A DNA stretch of 64,000 bases. Origin: CAWBRT01 sp963832365 (GTDB taxonomy: Bacteria > Acidobacteriota > Terriglobia > Terriglobales > Acidobacteriaceae). Position numbers and translations under genes: made by a program. The notes under the pieces were generated by a model. That model was given only the letters and a program-made list of their open reading frames with translations, did not search any database and was not told the origin of the DNA. Below are positions 61,872 to 64,000 of the stretch, in pieces (positions within the stretch are counted from its first letter, which is position 1; each line of letters begins with the position of its first letter). The stretch lies in the NCBI GenBank assembly GCA_963832365.1, contig CAWHUL010000020.1, positions 112,710-176,709 on the forward strand, written 5' to 3'.

Positions 61872-64000
61872 ATGACCCGAGACGAACAAGAAGCCGACCG
61901 CGAGAACATGACCGGCCTCGAGGCCGCACAGGCAGTGGTCAGAACACTGCCCGCCCCGAGCCTGTCGGGCGCCAACTCCTACGTCCTCGACGTGCAGGCC
62001 GCCGTCAACAAGGCCGTGAGCGTGGCCACGCGCAACCTGCGCCAGTGGACCCGCCAGACCCTCTACGCCGCCTACAAGGCCGCCCGCCCCATCGTGATAA
62101 GCGACCTGCGCCAGCAGGGCAAGGCCTTCACGGCGGCCGAGGTGAAGGCCGCCGTGCGCCCGCGCGTCGCCGCCTACGTCTCGCAATACGGCGTTTCGCT
62201 CCCCGCGGGAACCCGCGTCGGCTCCACGCCGCTCGAGGCCGTCGCCGGCGACATCTGCGGCGCCTTCTCGCTGCCCTGGACGTCCTTCATGCCTCCCCAG
62301 GTACAGGCCGTGGCCAAGGCGGCCCAGTCCGGCAGCCCCAAGGCGCAGGGGTGGCTCAAGAAGCTCTTCGCGGGCAAGGGACAAGGTCCGGCCGCGCCGG
62401 CCGCCCCGGCCCCTGCTCCCGCTCCTGCTACCGCCCCCGCGACGGCCGTCGCCGCGAAGGCGGCGAAGAGCGAATCCGACGAGGCCGGCAATGACGTCTT
62501 CGCCGGCTGGGCGCTGCCATCCCTTTCGGGCGACTACGACCGCGGTGGGCGCGGCCGAAGCACGCGCGGCAGCTACGGACGCGGTGGCAGCAGCTACGGT
62601 CGTGGAGGACAAGGCAGCTACGGACGCGGTGGCAGCAGCTACGGTCGTGGAGGACAAGGCGACTACGGACGCGGTGGCAGCAGCTACGGTCGTGGAGGAC
62701 AAGGCGACTACGGACGCGGCGGACAGGGCAGCTACAATCGTGGTGGTAAGGGACAACGACCTCACCATCGCCATCACCGGGGACAGGGGCAAGGGCAGTA
62801 CGCAGGCCAACCAGGCGTTCCCTCCGGCCCCGCAGCAAACCACTCTGGCTTCACCCTCGTACAACCCCGCGCTGCCCATCTCGGCAAGCAACCAGCCCTA
62901 CAACCCGGCCCTGCCGGTCTCGGCGACCAACCAGCCCCCGTACGCGCAGCAGCCCTACGGACAACAGCCGTACGGACAGCAGCCCTACGGCCTGCCGTAC
63001 AACCCCGCGACGTCCGCGGCCCAGAGCGCCTTCGACGCCGCCCACGCGGGGGTGACCTCGCCCGTCGCGACGCCCTACAACCCCTACCTGGCCCAGTCCT
63101 ACAACCCGGCCCTGCCGATCTCCGCCTACAACCAGCCGGCCTCGTACAACCCGGCGCTCCCGGTCTCGGCCTACAACCAACCGCAGCAGTACAATCCCGC
63201 GCTGCCCGTGTCGGCGACCAACGTTCCTCCCGCGACCCAGGACTACCTCATCCAAGGTGACGTGGGCTCGGGCGACTCGCTCGGCGCGTACCTACACAAG
63301 CTCAACCCCTTCTACTGGCTCAAGAGCCCGGAAGAGCGCAAGCTCGTCGACATCCAGAGAGCAGGCCTGGATCGACAACGCCGACCTCCAGAAGAAGGCC
63401 GAGAAGCGCGGCGAGGTCCTGGACTCCGCCAAGAAAGCCCTCGAGGCCAAGCAAGCCGTAGCGGCGGCCCAGGCCCGCTCCACTGAGCTCGAGGCCCAGC
63501 TCAAGGCCATCGAAAGCCAGGTGACTGGTGCCTGCATGGGCAAGGCCGAGATCGTCGGAATTGGGTCTGCGACCCGGGGGTCTGCGATCCTAGGTTCTAT
63601 CGGCCCCGCCGAGATCGTCGGCGCCGACCGCAAGCCGAACCCCTACAACGAGAAGGACGATCCCTTCTCCGACAAGATCCCCGACGAAGAAGGTAAGCCC
63701 ATCGTCGGCAAGATCCAGAAGGCCCGCCAGCTCAACCAGGACAACCAGGAGGAGCTCGCCCCCCTCTGCGCCAAGCTCCAGGCCAACAAACCTCTGTCCC
63801 CCTCCGAGAGCGCCAAGGTCATGATCCTGCTCGCCCGCAACGAGCAGCTGCACGAGTTCCGCAAAGGGATCGTGAGCGGCGAGCTGTACGCCAAGAGCCC
63901 CTCGGCCAAGAAGATCCAGCGCAGCGTCGTCATGGGCGCCGTCGCCGCGATGACCCCCACCGAACAGCAGATGCTGGCCAAGATCACCTCCCTCGCCAGG
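61872..64000 (+). CDS. Giant low-complexity virion-like protein, two frameshifts, runs off the window
   Basis: At least 709 residues when corrected between about 62750 and 62860 and near 63358 (AGAGA). The N-terminal 150 residues are helical (GLEAAQAVVRTLPAPSLSGA, VATRNLRQWTRQTLYAAYKA). An Ala/Pro linker leads to SYGRGG repeats (62568-62740), then six YNPALP[IV]SA motifs with PYGQQ stretches. A coiled coil (QKKAEKRGEVLDSAKKALEA) and a charged C-terminal region still open at 64000 follow. RGG/YG and YxPALPxS tracts suggest self-association. No family recognised. Confidence 0.55.
62568..62702 (+). repeat. Three tandem 45-bp repeats coding GSYGRGGSSYGRGGQ
   Basis: Units at 62568-62612, 62613-62657 and 62658-62702, nearly identical at the DNA level (third unit starts GGCGAC instead of GGCAGC), with a partial fourth after it. 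Each codes 15 residues of RGG/YG repeat. The near identity shows recent expansion. Confidence 0.9.

Noticed and set aside
62568..62740. Tandem 45-bp repeats considered as a CRISPR array
   Set aside because: No unique spacers; units are contiguous, in phase with codons and code RGG repeats.
61863..62891. 342-codon minus-strand ORF with SSTTVAAATAS repeats
   Set aside because: The repeats are the reverse reading of the SYGRGG tandem units; the plus frame has a binding site and operon context.

Overview
The window has two unlike parts. Positions 1 to about 53,531 are an ordinary, GC-rich bacterial chromosome segment. It carries tryptophan, leucine/isoleucine-valine and purine biosynthesis, ribosomal proteins and translation factors, a complete methylmalonyl-CoA (propionate) module, and an ETF/ETF-quinone oxidoreductase set. 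Gene content, the many TTG/GTG starts with good Shine-Dalgarno sites, and intergenic repeats of the type GTCATCTTGAGCGAAGCGA suggest an Acidobacteriota-like bacterium. That placement is an inference from memory and was not checked by search. No rRNA, tRNA or CRISPR array was seen.

Layout of part one. 1-7577 (minus): trp operon in the order leader peptide, trpD, trpC-trpF fusion, trpB, trpA, aroF, trpE, trpG (cut by the window edge), with overlapping or near-abutting genes. A 24-codon leader ORF with four Trp codons lies between a promoter-like sequence and trpD. 7811-12190 (minus): OmpA-like protein, L,D-transpeptidase, malic enzyme, Rsm22-like methyltransferase. 12550-24656 (plus): transcarboxylase-type 5S and 12S subunits, a small membrane subunit, biotin carrier, methylmalonyl-CoA epimerase, mutase small and large subunits, an IlvD-type dehydratase and the MeaB GTPase. 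Together these would interconvert pyruvate/oxaloacetate and propionyl-CoA/succinyl-CoA. 24688-30934 (plus): a Sco-type copper protein, etfB, etfA and ETF-QO, with two small membrane proteins and a four-helix-bundle gene flanked by direct repeats. 30942-34611 (minus): dut (frameshifted), a 203-bp fold-back repeat, purN, purM, a phosphoesterase. 34979-45323 (plus): ADP-forming acyl-CoA synthetase fused to an acetyltransferase, rplM-rpsI, rpsB-tsf, pyrH, frr, a PilZ protein, an AMP-forming acyl-CoA ligase. 45382-53531 is mixed: SYLF protein, HpnB-like glycosyltransferase, HdeD-like protein, leuA, a PAS histidine kinase (plus strand) and ilvD.

Part two, about 53,600-64,000, looks like a block of virion or surface-structure genes. 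It holds small unknown proteins, a roughly 890-residue fibre with YadA-head-like AIGxGA repeats, two tandem paralogues beginning MPQNIINT, a membrane protein with DPxA repeats, and a large protein with FUS-like SYGRGG repeats and YNPALPVSA repeats that runs off the window. Inside it, on the minus strand, sits a compact four-gene module: a ribbon-helix-helix antitoxin-like protein, a 58-residue protein, a nucleotidyltransferase and a 54-residue protein.

Part two carries at least seven apparent single-base or dinucleotide frameshifts (an eighth is probable in the first small gene), mostly in homopolymers or dinucleotide runs, against two (mutA, dut) in the first 53 kb. With the abrupt change of content just upstream of ilvD, this suggests either a misassembled (chimeric) contig end or a poorly covered mobile or viral segment. 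The most interesting candidates are the nucleotidyltransferase module, the low-complexity virion-like proteins, and the leaderless Trp-rich attenuator-like leader.
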